Assembly (NCBI GenBank): GCA_020148025.1
Contig: JAHCRH010000004.1
Coordinates: forward strand, 1 to 52,453
Direction: 5' to 3'
DNA from: Patescibacteria group bacterium
GTDB taxonomy: Bacteria > Patescibacteriota > Minisyncoccia > Minisyncoccales > JAHCRE01
Length of the DNA stretch: 52,453 bases
A program made the position numbers and the translations under genes. The notes beneath the pieces were generated by a model. That model did no database searches. It was not told where the DNA came from and was given only the letters and a program-made list of their open reading frames with translations. Of the stretch, positions 37,569 to 46,527 are shown in pieces (within the stretch, counting starts at the first letter, position 1; each line of letters opens with the position of its first letter).

Positions 37569-38286
37569 GGCTTGGTTTTTTAAAAATTAAATATTGTTGC
37601 AAAATTGAAAATAAAGCAGTTATTATCCAATAAAGACCGATAGCAGCTGGCAATCTCCAGAGAATTAAAACTGTAAAAATTGGAAAAAAATAAAGCGTTT
37701 GTTTCTGCATCATTACGGAAAATTGGGCCATTTGGCCTTCTTCTTTTTGAACTTTTGAAGTTTTGGGAGTAATCATCTTTGTCTGGATAAACTGAAAAAT
37801 GCCAGCAAGAATTGCTAAAATGAGCAAGGGCTGACTAAGATTTATTATTCCAAAAAAGGTAGGGTCAATTTGACCGGGATTAGGAACAAAATAATAAAGA
37901 TTGATCATCTCTTCAGGAACTAATCCTCTACGAAACACTTGATAGAGAGCAAACAAAATCGGAAGCTGGATTAATAAAGGCAAACAACCGGAGAAGGGAT
38001 TAATTTTTTCTTTCTGATAAAGTTCCATCATTGCCCGAGTCTGCTTTTCTTTATCATCTTTGTATTTCTTTTGAATTTCCCGAGTTTTGGGCTGAAGCTC
38101 TTGTAAAATTTTCTGAGATTTAATTGCTTTAACTCCTAAGGGATAAAATAAAACTCTGATTAAGATTGTCAAAAGAATTATCGCTATTCCAAAATCCTGG
38201 CCAGGCAAATATTGATAAAGCAAAATTAGAATATTAAATAATGGCTTGTATAAGATTAAATTGAAAAGATTAATAAAAAACTCCAT
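37561..38286 (-). CDS. yidC: Membrane protein insertase YidC
   Basis: The 241-residue protein lacks the large periplasmic domain, as in Gram-positive YidC. It has the N-terminal hairpin region (LNLILYKPLFNILILLYQYL), the conserved IILLTILIRVLFYPL with the intramembrane Arg, LQPKTREIQKKYKDDKEKQ, and four further membrane segments. No lipobox is seen. It inserts membrane proteins with or without the Sec translocon. It lies between khpB and yidD. Confidence 0.95.
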   Translation of the reverse strand: MEFFINLFNLILYKPLFNILILLYQYLPGQDFGIAIILLTILIRVLFYPLGVKAIKSQKILQELQPKTREIQKKYKDDKEKQTRAMMELYQKEKINPFSGCLPLLIQLPILFALYQVFRRGLVPEEMINLYYFVPNPGQIDPTFFGIINLSQPLLILAILAGIFQFIQTKMITPKTSKVQKEEGQMAQFSVMMQKQTLYFFPIFTVLILWRLPAAIGLYWIITALFSILQQYLIFKKPSHA

Positions 38287-38290
38287 AATT

Positions 38291-38500
38291 TTAAGGTAAA
38301 TCTAGACCGCCCCGATTCCAGGGATGACATCTCAACACCCTTTTCATTCCAAGAAACAAACCTACGAATAAACCGTGTTTTTCGATTGCCAAATAGAAAT
38401 ATTGGGAACAGCTTGGATAAAACCGGCAAGTTCTTCCAAAACCTTGAGAAACAAATTTCTGATAAAATTTAATTAAATTAAGAATTAAAATTTCTAACAT
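38291..38500 (-). CDS. yidD: Membrane protein insertion efficiency factor YidD
   Basis: The 69-residue protein has the YidD signature [20 protein letters not shown] followed by [12 protein letters not shown] and the closing [13 protein letters not shown]. It lies one bp from rnpA and 4 bp from yidC, the usual rnpA-yidD-yidC order. Confidence 0.95.
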   Translation of the reverse strand: MLEILILNLIKFYQKFVSQGFGRTCRFYPSCSQYFYLAIEKHGLFVGLFLGMKRVLRCHPWNRGGLDLP

Positions 38501-38501
38501 T

Positions 38502-38840
38502 CTAAATTATTTTTGCCTTACTAAAAAGTTTATTTATTATTTCTTCAATCTCCCAAAAATCTTTATTTTCCAAACCCGTTTGGGCAATTAAAATAAGATC
38601 GAATCCTTTCTTGATTCTCTTCAACTTCATGCGAATTAATTCTCTTAATCTTCTTTTAATTCTATTGCGCAAGGTTGCCTTTTTTGAAATTTTTCCTCCG
38701 ACAATAAAACCAAAACGGGTCTGATTTAAATTATTTCTGATCATCTTCAAAACTAAAAAATCTTCTTTGAATCCCTTCCCTCTTTTAAAAACCAAATCAA
38801 AATCCTTTCTTTTTTTAAGCCGATTTATCTTTGCTAACAT
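38502..38840 (-). CDS. rnpA: Ribonuclease P protein component
   Basis: The 112-residue basic protein begins [20 protein letters not shown] and has the RNR motif in [18 protein letters not shown]. It aids the RNase P RNA in 5' tRNA processing. The gap of about 200 bp to rpmH, usually a few bp, is filled by a GC-rich repeat. Confidence 0.95.
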   Translation of the reverse strand: MLAKINRLKKRKDFDLVFKRGKGFKEDFLVLKMIRNNLNQTRFGFIVGGKISKKATLRNRIKRRLRELIRMKLKRIKKGFDLILIAQTGLENKDFWEIEEIINKLFSKAKII

Positions 38841-38890
38841 CTTGGAACATAGTCGCTCGCCTTCGGCTTGCGATAAACTGAACTATGTTC

Positions 38891-39006
38891 TTTAGAAACC
38901 CGCGGTTTCTAACGCTCGCCTTCGGCTCGCTGTTTTCCTACACGGGGACGCCACCCACCCTCCACCCTCCCGCTTCGCGGGCCCCTCAATCCTCCCGACT
39001 CCTCCT
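38891..39006. repeat. GC-rich composite repeat, copy 3
   Basis: TTTAGAAACC-CGC-GGTTTCTAA, CGCTCGCC...GGCTCGC, then CTGTTTTCCTACACGGGGAC, CCACCCTCCACCCTCCCG, CTTCGCGGG and CCTCCCGACTCCTCC. The last 80 bp are almost identical to 7290-7370. It separates rpmH from rnpA. Confidence 0.85.
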
Positions 39007-39010
39007 GTGT

Positions 39011-39041
39011 TGTATAGGAAACCTTCAATTTCTTATACAAA
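39011..39041. repeat. TTGTATAGGAAAC palindrome, copy 1
   Basis: TTGTATAGGAAAC, CTTCA, ATTTCTTATACAA: imperfect 13-bp arms just past the rpmH stop. A second, perfect copy is at 42221-42252. Confidence 0.75.
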
Positions 39042-39044
39042 AAT

Positions 39045-39179
39045 TTAAACGGTTAATTTCCATCTACCTTTTCTTCTCCGCTTAGCCAAAACTCTTCTTC
39101 CTCCTTTTTTCTTCATTCTTTTTCTAAAACCATGGGTTCTTTTTCTCTTTTTTTTCTTGGGACGATAGGTAATTGACAT
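39045..39179 (-). CDS. rpmH: 50S ribosomal protein L34
   Basis: A 44-residue protein reads [20 protein letters not shown] and ends [17 protein letters not shown], the invariant L34 pattern. It is too short for many gene callers. It sits divergent from dnaA across the presumed origin, as in most bacteria. Confidence 0.97.
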   Translation of the reverse strand: MSITYRPKKKKRKRTHGFRKRMKKKGGRRVLAKRRRKGRWKLTV

Positions 39180-39424
39180 AATTTAGATTTGAGATGTTAG
39201 ACTACGACCCACCCACTACCCTTTAGCCCGCCCTCTCACCCCAAAATAGTGATTTTTTAAGATTAGCAAAGAGTATTTCAAAAGTCAACTTTTAGTTTTT
39301 TTCTAAAATCTAAAACTCAATATTCGGTATCTAAATTCCACAATCTATCCCCAGCTTATTAACAAATTTTCTTTTTTTATTTAATTTTCTTCTAGTTTGA
39401 CATATGGTATAATCTCTAAAGAGT
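39180..39424. other. oriC: Probable replication origin region and dnaA leader
   Basis: An AT-rich gap between divergent rpmH and dnaA. The rpmH side holds CCCACCCACTACCC related to the GC-rich repeats; the dnaA side is T-rich. Only degenerate DnaA boxes are visible (TTATTAACA near 39357, and TTATCCCCA at 40878 between dnaA and dnaN). TGGTATAAT at 39405-39413 is an extended -10 leaving about 5 nt before the dnaA ATG. Confidence 0.6.
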
Positions 39425-40774
39425 ATGAATCACGAAGAGCTCTGGCAGGCAGTCCTTGCCCAAATCCAATTAAATATTTCTCAAGCTAATTTCGCCACCT
39501 GGTTCAAGAACACCAGAATCCTTGGTGAAAAAGAAGAAGAGGTAATAATCTCTGTTCCCAACTCTTTTGCCAAAGAGTGGCTCGAGAACAAATATAACAA
39601 GCTGATTTTTAAAATTTTACATAGTTTAGATGAAGAGATTAAGGGAATAAAATATGAAATAGGTAAAACCGGTCTAAAGGTTTTTAAAAAATCTTCCTTG
39701 CCTATTCTAGAAACTGACCAACTTGAATTCCCAGAATTCAAAATCGATAAGGAAACTAATCTTAATCCTCGTTATACTTTTGAGAATTTTGTGGTAGGTC
39801 CCTTTAATGAACTCCCCCAGGCAGCTGCCTGGGCAGCAACAAAAAATCCTGGACTTGTTTATAACCCCCTATTTATTTATGGAGGAGTTGGTTTAGGTAA
39901 AACCCATTTACTCCAAGCTATTGGTAATGAAATTGTTAAAAATTTTCCTAAGAGAAGAGTAAAATACATTCCCTGCGAAAAATTTACTTCCGGAATCATA
40001 AACTCAATCAGGAACCACAGCGTTGAAAGCTTTAAGTCAAAGTATCGAGCAATTGACATTTTAATCATTGACGATGTTCAATTTTTGGCTGGGAAAGAAA
40101 AAACTCAAGAAGAGTTCTTTCATATCTTCAATGCTTTGTATGAGAAAAATAAACAAATAATCCTCTCTTCTGATCGATCGCCAAAAGCCATTCCAGCTTT
40201 GGCCGAGAGATTAAGGTCCCGTTTTGAAGGAGGAATGATAGCTGACATCTCTTTACCTGATTTTGAAACAAGAATAGCCATTCTTAAAACTAAGGCCCGA
40301 GAAAAAAGAGTTGATTTTTCTGATGAAGTTTTTTCCTACATCGCTACAAAGATCCGAAAAAACATAAGAGAGCTGGAAGGGGCCCTGAATAGATTAATAG
40401 CTCACCAGAAATTAAAAAAACAGCTTCCGGATATCGAAACTACTAAAAAACTCTTAAAAAAGATAATCATCTCTCCAGTTAAGATAACCACTCCCAAAAA
40501 AATAATTCAGGCAGTCGCTGGATTTTATGATCTCAAGGAGAGAGATCTTCAAAACTCCTCTCGAAAAAAAGAAATTGTCAAACCCCGTCAGATAGCAATG
40601 TATTTATTAAGAGAAACGTTAAAATGCTCTTATCCCTTTATTGGTAGAAGATTTGGAGGAAGAGATCACACCACCGCCATTCACGCTCACGGAAAAATCC
40701 TCAAGGAATTAGAAAAAGATGAAAATCTTAGAGAGGAAATCAACTTAATAAGACAGAGGGTGCTAAGTGTCTAA
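39425..40774 (+). CDS. dnaA: Chromosomal replication initiator DnaA
   Basis: The 449-residue protein has domain I (LWQAVLAQIQLNISQANFAT), a short linker, the AAA+ domain with NPLFIYGGVGLGKTHLLQAI near residue 152 and LIIDDVQFLAGKE, RLRSRFEGG, and the DNA-binding domain with FGGRDHTTAIHA. It binds DnaA boxes and melts the origin. dnaN follows in the same direction with a 140-bp gap. Confidence 0.97.
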   Translation: MNHEELWQAVLAQIQLNISQANFATWFKNTRILGEKEEEVIISVPNSFAKEWLENKYNKLIFKILHSLDEEIKGIKYEIGKTGLKVFKKSSLPILETDQLEFPEFKIDKETNLNPRYTFENFVVGPFNELPQAAAWAATKNPGLVYNPLFIYGGVGLGKTHLLQAIGNEIVKNFPKRRVKYIPCEKFTSGIINSIRNHSVESFKSKYRAIDILIIDDVQFLAGKEKTQEEFFHIFNALYEKNKQIILSSDRSPKAIPALAERLRSRFEGGMIADISLPDFETRIAILKTKAREKRVDFSDEVFSYIATKIRKNIRELEGALNRLIAHQKLKKQLPDIETTKKLLKKIIISPVKITTPKKIIQAVAGFYDLKERDLQNSSRKKEIVKPRQIAMYLLRETLKCSYPFIGRRFGGRDHTTAIHAHGKILKELEKDENLREEINLIRQRVLSV

Positions 40775-40914
40775 GTCATAGAAGAAAAAGAGGATAAATC
40801 TTCGACTAAAAGATATTCCCGATTTTTCAACAGTCTTTCCTTCGAGTAAAATCAAATCTATTCATCTCATAAAAAAATTATCCCCAAAACTAACAATAAT
40901 AATAAAATATAATA

Positions 40915-42045
40915 ATGAAATTAAAAATATTACAAAACAAACTAAAAAAAGGTCTTAGTATTGTAGAAAGAATTTCCGTAAAATCTCTAACCTTACCAAT
41001 TCTTAATAATATTTTAATTAAAGCTGAAAAAAATTTTCTAAATCTTTCATCTACTGATTTAGAAATAGGAATTAAATGGTGGGGTTTAGCAAAAATTGAA
41101 AAAGAAGGGGTAATCGTCGTTCCGGTTAGAGTTTTTTCCAATTTTATTGGGCTTCTACCTGAAAAACCAATAAATTTAAAAGTTGAAAAACAAACCTTAA
41201 TTATTGAATCAGAAAAATATAGTACTAAAATTAAAGGTTTCAATCCTGAGGAATTTCCTATTATTCCTCAGATTACCGAAGGAGAATCCATTGTTATTGA
41301 TGGTCCTTCTTTTTGCCAAGGTTTAAATCAAGTTATCCAGATACCCATTCTTTCTTCAGCTAGACCGGAAATCTCAGGAATTTATTTTTCGTTTCAAAAA
41401 GATCTAATAAAGATAGTGGCTACCGATAGTTTTCGTTTGGGAGAAAAAAAACTTTTTTTGAGAAAAACTCTTCCTCTTCATCGGGAATATTCTTTAATTT
41501 TGCCTCAAAAAGCTGCTAAAGAAATAATTAATATTTTTAGTGAAAAAGAGGAGAAGCTTAAAATCTACTTTTCAGCTAATCAGATTTTATTTGAATCTCT
41601 AATGGAAGAGACTTCTCATCCTGAGATTCGACTTATCTCCAGATTAATTGAAGGTGAATATCCAGATTATCAGGCTATCTTCCCCAAGAAATCTGAAACC
41701 CAAATTATTCTGAAAAAAAATGAATTTTTAAATCAACTAAGAACAGCCAGTCTTTTTGCCTCTAAAATGAACGAAGTGAGGTTAAAAACGGATATCAAAA
41801 AAGGAGAAATTGAAATTTTTAGTCAGAATCCTGATTTAGGAGAATATCGTTCTTTTCTTCCTGGAAAAATAAGCGGAAAAGAGATAGAAGTTTCTTTTAA
41901 CTATCGATTTTTGGTTGACGGTCTTTTGAATATAAAAAGTTCAGAGGTGCTTTTTGAGTTGAATGGGGAAGAAGGACCCTCCATCCTGAAACCAGTTGCT
42001 GATCCAAGCTATATTTATCTGGTTATGCCCATTAAGGGCACATAG
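40915..42045 (+). CDS. dnaN: DNA polymerase III sliding clamp (beta)
   Basis: The 376-residue three-domain clamp begins MKLKILQNKLKKGLSIVERI and ends YIYLVMPIKGT, a typical DnaN terminus. Middle motifs include ATDSFRLGEKKL and LIEGEYPDYQAIFPK. It encircles DNA and tethers the polymerase. TAAAAT at 40903-40908 with six nt to the ATG suggests a leaderless message. recF does not follow. Confidence 0.96.
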   Translation: MKLKILQNKLKKGLSIVERISVKSLTLPILNNILIKAEKNFLNLSSTDLEIGIKWWGLAKIEKEGVIVVPVRVFSNFIGLLPEKPINLKVEKQTLIIESEKYSTKIKGFNPEEFPIIPQITEGESIVIDGPSFCQGLNQVIQIPILSSARPEISGIYFSFQKDLIKIVATDSFRLGEKKLFLRKTLPLHREYSLILPQKAAKEIINIFSEKEEKLKIYFSANQILFESLMEETSHPEIRLISRLIEGEYPDYQAIFPKKSETQIILKKNEFLNQLRTASLFASKMNEVRLKTDIKKGEIEIFSQNPDLGEYRSFLPGKISGKEIEVSFNYRFLVDGLLNIKSSEVLFELNGEEGPSILKPVADPSYIYLVMPIKGT

Positions 42046-42262
42046 GCACTCGCTTTGCTCGTGAGCTATTCCGCCCTAATTTTGCAAAGTAATATTAGGG
42101 GCGACACACTCGCTCGCCTAAAGGCTCACTCGGGGCTATTCGCCCACTGTGTCGCAAGGCTTTTAACGAAATCTTTTCTAATCTCTCGCCCCTATCTATT
42201 TGGATGGCAGAATTAGAGCGGGTTTGTATAGGAAACTTTCAGTTTCCTATACAACAAGTTAA
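42046..42262. other. GC-rich repeat region after dnaN
   Basis: No gene seen. Nested inverted pairs include CGCCCTAAT/ATTAGGGGCG and GCGACACA/TGTGTCGC with CTCGCC-type sequence between, then the perfect TTGTATAGG palindrome. No clear T-run terminator for dnaN. Confidence 0.55.
42221..42252. repeat. TTGTATAGGAAAC palindrome, copy 2
   Basis: TTGTATAGGAAACT, TTC, AGTTTCCTATACAA: perfect 14-bp arms. It lies between dnaN and the dciA remnant; copy 1 is on the far side of dnaA. Confidence 0.8.
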
Positions 42263-42585
42263 GTTGCACTACTGAGTAAATGTTTAAAAGAACAAAGGTG
42301 TTTCAGAAAAAAAAGAATTGAAAAATATGGTTTTAAAAATGAACTTTTGGCCATAAGAATTCTTAATCTTCGGGAAAAAGTAATAAAGGAAAACCCGTCT
42401 TTCAATAAAAAAGCCGGTTTTTTTTTGAAAACTCAGCCAGTTTTATTTAGAAAAGGAATTTTATTTATTAAAGTTCCAAACCCTACTTTTTTCAGGAATT
42501 AAAATTTTCCGAAACAGAAATAATAAAAAATCAGCAATTTCCCTTCCAAACCTTATTTAAAAAAATTGTTTTTAAAGTTAATTAA
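42263..42585 (+). pseudogene. DciA-like (DUF721) gene remnant with frameshift
   Basis: One frame reads RIEKYGFKNELLAIRILNLR followed by FLKTQPVLFRKGILFIKVPN and PTFFRN then stops; the next frame resumes QELKFSETEIIKNQQ to a stop at 42585. The joined sequence has the layout of DUF721/DciA proteins, which load the replicative helicase and often follow dnaN. A one-base change in a T-run near 42491 and the lack of a start codon suggest decay. A sequencing error could explain the shift but not the missing start. Confidence 0.6.
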
Positions 42586-44533
42586 AGTCTTTTGAGGCTT
42601 TTAACAAAACCCTTTCCATAACCTGGTGGAAGATTGGTCCGGCTACCGATACCCCCGGCGCTTTTTGCATCGGAGAATTATCATTGTTACCTGCCCAAAC
42701 CCCAACTACAACTGAGGGGGTATAACCTATAGTCCAACCGTCTCTATAATTATCGGTTGTTCCGGTCTTAACAGAAACCTGAAATCCCTCAAAATAAAGG
42801 GGGGATCTTGGGCCAAACATTGGAGCTCGGGCCTCATTATCAGACAAAATATCATTGATTAACCTGCAAATCTCAGTCTCCAAGACTCTTTTTGGAATTT
42901 TTTTATTTTCCTCAATTATGTTTCCTTCCGAATCTTCGATTCTCAGAATAGCTGTTGGTGTAACCTTTAAACCCTCAGTAGCAAAAACTCCATAAGCTGA
43001 GACCATGTCCAATAATTTTACTTCCCAACCCCCAAGAACAATTGAGGGATAATAGGGAGACTTTAAAGTAGTAATTCCTAGTTCCTTGGCAGTTTTGACT
43101 GAATCTTCTAAACCAACATTCATATCTTCTAATCCGGCTAAATCCCGGAGAACTTTAATTGAAGGGACATTTATTGATTGAGCCAGAGCCTCTCTAACGG
43201 TTACCTCTCCTCGAAATTTTTCATCATAATTTTGAGGAATGTATTCTTCACCACCCCAGACCCCAAAATTTGTCTCTTCATCAATTAAAATTGTTTTATC
43301 ATCATAACCTTTTTTAAAGGCAGTGGCATAAACAAAGGGTTTAAAGGCTGAACCCGGCTGTCTTTCCATTAAACTAACGTTAGGATAGGGCTCAAAAAGA
43401 CAACTTTTCCCAGGAATATTGCTTCCAGCAATACAACCTTCAGGATAAGGATCTGAGAACCAATTTTTAGATCCAACCATAGCCAAGATTTCTCCAGTTT
43501 TCGGGGAAATGGCAACTAAAGAAGCATTGAAGGCTTGATATTTTTCATTGATTTTCACCCTTTCCTCAACTATTTCTTCAGCTAACTGTTGGAGTTCCCA
43601 ATCCAAAGAAGTATAAACTCTCAACCCTTTTTCTTTTAAGAAATCTTGGCTATAGCCTTTTTTTTCTAAATATTCTCTAACATACATTACAAAATGAAGG
43701 GCTATTTCTGGGTAATTTTCAGCAAATTTTATCTCTTCTTTTTGGGCCTTTTCTTTTTCTTCATTTGTAATGTATCCTAAAAGTTCCATTCGATTTAAAA
43801 TATAGTCTTTTCTAGTCAATAATTCATCCAAATGCTTTCCAAACAATGGAGAGAGATAACTCGGGGCTTTAATTAAAGAAGCTAAAAGGGCGGCTTCGGA
43901 TAAAGAAATTTCAGAAACTGATTTATCAAAATAACTTTGGCTGACTTCTTCAACTCCATAAAGATTGGGTCCGAAAGGAACTTGGTTTAAGTACCATTCC
44001 AAAATCTGATCTTTAGAATATCTTCTATCCAATTCTAAAGTTAAAATAATTTCTCGAATTTTTCTTTCTAGAGTTTTTTCTTGAGTTAAAAAAGAAGAAC
44101 GGATGAGTTGTTGAGGAATAGTTGAGCCACCCTGGACTGGCTTGCGTAATTTTAAATTAGCCAAAAGAGCCCGGCCTATTGCTTTTGGGTCTATTCCAAA
44201 ATGATGATAAAAATTAGTATCTTCAGCAACAACCACGGCCTCTCTTAAATAGGTAGGAATCTTTTCTAAAGGAACAATTTTTCTTTTCTCTTCACCATAA
44301 ATTTCATATAAAAGAATTTCTCCTGATCTGTCATAAATCTTAGTTGATTGAATAATCTCTCTTTCCAAAAATTTTTCTGGCCGGGGAAGATCTTTAGCAT
44401 AATAGATAAATAAAAAAAGACCGCCTAACAGAAAAATTAGGAAGAAAAACCCCAAAAGTTTTAAGATTAAAAAAAATTTCTTCTTTTCCTTCTTTTTCAA
44501 AAAAATACCTCGATAATATTTTCTTCTTGGCAT
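42578..44533 (-). CDS. Bifunctional penicillin-binding protein 1A-type
   Basis: The 651-residue protein has one membrane anchor (residues 20-45), a GT51 glycosyltransferase domain (VVAEDTNFYHHFGIDPKAIG, GGSTIPQQLIR, LEWYLNQVPFGPNLYGVEE) and a transpeptidase domain with SxxK in QPGSAFKPFVY, SxN in SINVPS and KTGT in SVKTGTTDNYRDG. It polymerises and crosslinks peptidoglycan. All catalytic motifs are intact. Its 3' end overlaps the dciA remnant by 8 bp, convergent. Confidence 0.95.
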   Translation of the reverse strand: MPRRKYYRGIFLKKKEKKKFFLILKLLGFFFLIFLLGGLFLFIYYAKDLPRPEKFLEREIIQSTKIYDRSGEILLYEIYGEEKRKIVPLEKIPTYLREAVVVAEDTNFYHHFGIDPKAIGRALLANLKLRKPVQGGSTIPQQLIRSSFLTQEKTLERKIREIILTLELDRRYSKDQILEWYLNQVPFGPNLYGVEEVSQSYFDKSVSEISLSEAALLASLIKAPSYLSPLFGKHLDELLTRKDYILNRMELLGYITNEEKEKAQKEEIKFAENYPEIALHFVMYVREYLEKKGYSQDFLKEKGLRVYTSLDWELQQLAEEIVEERVKINEKYQAFNASLVAISPKTGEILAMVGSKNWFSDPYPEGCIAGSNIPGKSCLFEPYPNVSLMERQPGSAFKPFVYATAFKKGYDDKTILIDEETNFGVWGGEEYIPQNYDEKFRGEVTVREALAQSINVPSIKVLRDLAGLEDMNVGLEDSVKTAKELGITTLKSPYYPSIVLGGWEVKLLDMVSAYGVFATEGLKVTPTAILRIEDSEGNIIEENKKIPKRVLETEICRLINDILSDNEARAPMFGPRSPLYFEGFQVSVKTGTTDNYRDGWTIGYTPSVVVGVWAGNNDNSPMQKAPGVSVAGPIFHQVMERVLLKASKDFN

Positions 44534-44608
44534 AAAAATACAATAACATAAATTTTAAGTTCAGTAAACCTTGTTTTTTTATTAAAAAGTGGTAAATTAA
44601 AAGAAATT

Positions 44609-45817
44609 ATGGCAAATCAAGATCTAAAAACTGAAGAAGCTTTAACTAGATGGGTAGATAAGATTTACCCTTCAAAAGAGGATTTTAAAAGAATATTAAG
44701 ACGAAAAAAGAAGTTAACCATCTATCACGGAATAGATCCTACCGTTCCTTGTCTTCATTTAGGGCATTCGACTAATTTTTTTCTTTTAAAAAAATTTCAA
44801 AAATTAGGACACAGAATTATTCTTCTCATTGGAGATTTTACTGCTCAGATTGGGGACCCTACTGGAAAATTAACTACTCGGAAAGCTCTAACTAAAAAGC
44901 AAATTTTGGAGAACTGCAGGACTTACCAAAAACAAGCTGAAAAGATTTTAAATTTTAAATCTAAGAAAAACCCAGTAGAATTAAAATTTAATAGCCAATG
45001 GTTAAGTAAATTGAAAATGGAAGAAATCATTAAATTAGTTGCTAATTTTACCCATGGCCAAATAATCAAAAGAAATATGTTTCAAGAAAGATTAAAGAAA
45101 AAACAAGAAATCTATCTCCATGAATTTTTATATCCTTTATTTCAAGGTTATGACTCGGTAGCCATGGATGTCGATGCTGAGGTGGGAGGGACTGATCAGA
45201 CCTTCAATATGTTAATAGGAAGAGATCTAATGAAAATTTATAAAAATAAAGAAAAATTTGTAATTACCACTCCTCTTTTAATCAATCCAAAAACAGGTAG
45301 AAAACTGATGTCAAAAACAGAAAATTTTATTGCTCTAGATTATCCTCTAAATGAAATGTATGGTCAAATAATGGCCTTGCCAGACGAGGTTCTAATCGAT
45401 TGTTTTAAATTATGTACCGAAATCCCGCTGAAAGAAATTAAAGAAATAGAGAAAAGCCTAAACCGAAAAAAAGTTAACCCCCGAGATTTAAAAGCAAGAT
45501 TGGCCAGAGAGATAGTCAGTATTTATCATGGTAAAAAAGAGGCTCTGAAAGCCGAAGAGGAATTTGATAGAGTTTTTAAGGAGAAAAAAATGCCATCGGA
45601 AATTCCTGAAATTAAACTTAGGGCGAAAAGGCTTCATATTCTTGACTTGTTAACTAAAACAAAATTAGCCCGATCTCGATCAGCGGCTAAAAGATTGATC
45701 TTGCAAAGAGGAGTTAAAATTAATAATGTAGTTGAAAAAGATTGGCAGAAGGTTATCAAAATAAAGAAAGAGATGATAGTGCAGGTAGGGAAAAGGAAAT
45801 TTCTGAGGCTGATTTAG
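44609..45817 (+). CDS. tyrS: Tyrosyl-tRNA synthetase
   Basis: A class I synthetase of 402 residues. It has the HIGH-like LHLGHST, the tyrosine pocket and VGGTDQTFNMLIGRDL, the KMSKS-like KLMSKTENFI, and a C-terminal S4 domain (KLARSRSAAKRLILQRGVKI) for tRNA binding. TGGTAAATT lies 10 nt before the ATG, so the leader is very short. Confidence 0.95.
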   Translation: MANQDLKTEEALTRWVDKIYPSKEDFKRILRRKKKLTIYHGIDPTVPCLHLGHSTNFFLLKKFQKLGHRIILLIGDFTAQIGDPTGKLTTRKALTKKQILENCRTYQKQAEKILNFKSKKNPVELKFNSQWLSKLKMEEIIKLVANFTHGQIIKRNMFQERLKKKQEIYLHEFLYPLFQGYDSVAMDVDAEVGGTDQTFNMLIGRDLMKIYKNKEKFVITTPLLINPKTGRKLMSKTENFIALDYPLNEMYGQIMALPDEVLIDCFKLCTEIPLKEIKEIEKSLNRKKVNPRDLKARLAREIVSIYHGKKEALKAEEEFDRVFKEKKMPSEIPEIKLRAKRLHILDLLTKTKLARSRSAAKRLILQRGVKINNVVEKDWQKVIKIKKEMIVQVGKRKFLRLI

Positions 45818-45876
45818 TAAACCCCGCCCCCTGCGCTATATGTGATTCATTAAGCTTAGAGGGCGGGGTTTAATTA
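45818..45876. terminator. Long-loop bidirectional terminator
   Basis: AAACCCCGCCC and GGGCGGGGTTT enclose 33 nt. It separates tyrS from the convergent poly-Glu ORF. Confidence 0.7.
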
Positions 45877-45990
45877 TTAGAATTCTTCTTCTTCTTCCTC
45901 CTCCTCCTCCTCCTCTTCTTCTTCTTCCTCCTCTTCCTCTTCTTCTTGATTAACAAAAGGAGTTAAAATTTCATCTTCTAAATAAAACAT
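45877..45990 (-). CDS. Poly-glutamate microprotein (possible)
   Basis: A 37-codon frame reads MFYLEDEILTPFVNQ, then 21 Glu and a final Phe. GGAGG lies about 15 nt before the ATG, further than usual. The GAA/GAG run (45880-45944 as TTC/CTC on the plus strand) could also be a simple repeat without a product. It is followed by the shared terminator, which favours transcription. Confidence 0.45.
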   Translation of the reverse strand: MFYLEDEILTPFVNQEEEEEEEEEEEEEEEEEEEEEF

Positions 45991-46087
45991 ATCTCTCAGA
46001 TTTAACCTCCATCTCTGCTCAGTTTAAAGATAGAGATTTATTTAATTTATTCAATCTCGACCTTTTAATTAAAACTATTATAGAGAA

Positions 46088-46122
46088 TCAAAAAGGCCCG
46101 TCAAGTTCCGAAGGCCTTTTTA
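46088..46122. terminator. Bidirectional terminator
   Basis: AAAAAGGCC and GGCCTTTTT around CGTCAAGTTCCGAA, between the poly-Glu ORF and the nuclease-like gene. Confidence 0.75.
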
Positions 46123-46181
46123 AATCTTTTTTGGGAAATAAATAAGTTAAGACGATTGCTAAAACATCTTCTGATTTTGAA

Positions 46182-46478
46182 TTAACATATTTTGATAATT
46201 TTAAATTCTTTCTTTTTTTTAGAATATCCCCACACCTTAGTTGGAATCTTCAGTTTATTTTTGGCAAAAAACTTTTCTATTTTTCTCTTCCTAGTTGATA
46301 AATTAGAAATAGTTGTAAGTTGAATAAATTTTATTTGTTTTCCTTTTATACAAATTAAATCGGCAATTCCCAAAATGTCTGTATGGTGATAGCGAGTTTT
46401 AGGAGAAAACCAACAAATCCAGCCTTCATTAGTTAATTTTTTTAGTGCTTTCTTTCTAATCTCAGCTTCTTTTGGCAT
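46182..46478 (-). CDS. Small PD-(D/E)XK-like nuclease-fold protein
   Basis: The 98-residue protein (MPKEAEIRKKALKKLTNEGW, DILGIADLICIKGKQIKFIQ) has the helix, DhhGxxDhh strand and hIQhT strand of Holliday-junction-resolvase-like restriction folds, with a Gln-x-Thr in place of the usual Glu-x-Lys. The assignment rests on pattern only. It is small, so it may be an inactive or DNA-binding variant. It lies downstream of yebC. Confidence 0.5.
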   Translation of the reverse strand: MPKEAEIRKKALKKLTNEGWICWFSPKTRYHHTDILGIADLICIKGKQIKFIQLTTISNLSTRKRKIEKFFAKNKLKIPTKVWGYSKKKKEFKIIKIC

Positions 46479-46527
46479 AGCTTAATTTTATTTAAATAAA
46501 TTATTTTATCTCCAATATTAAAGATAA

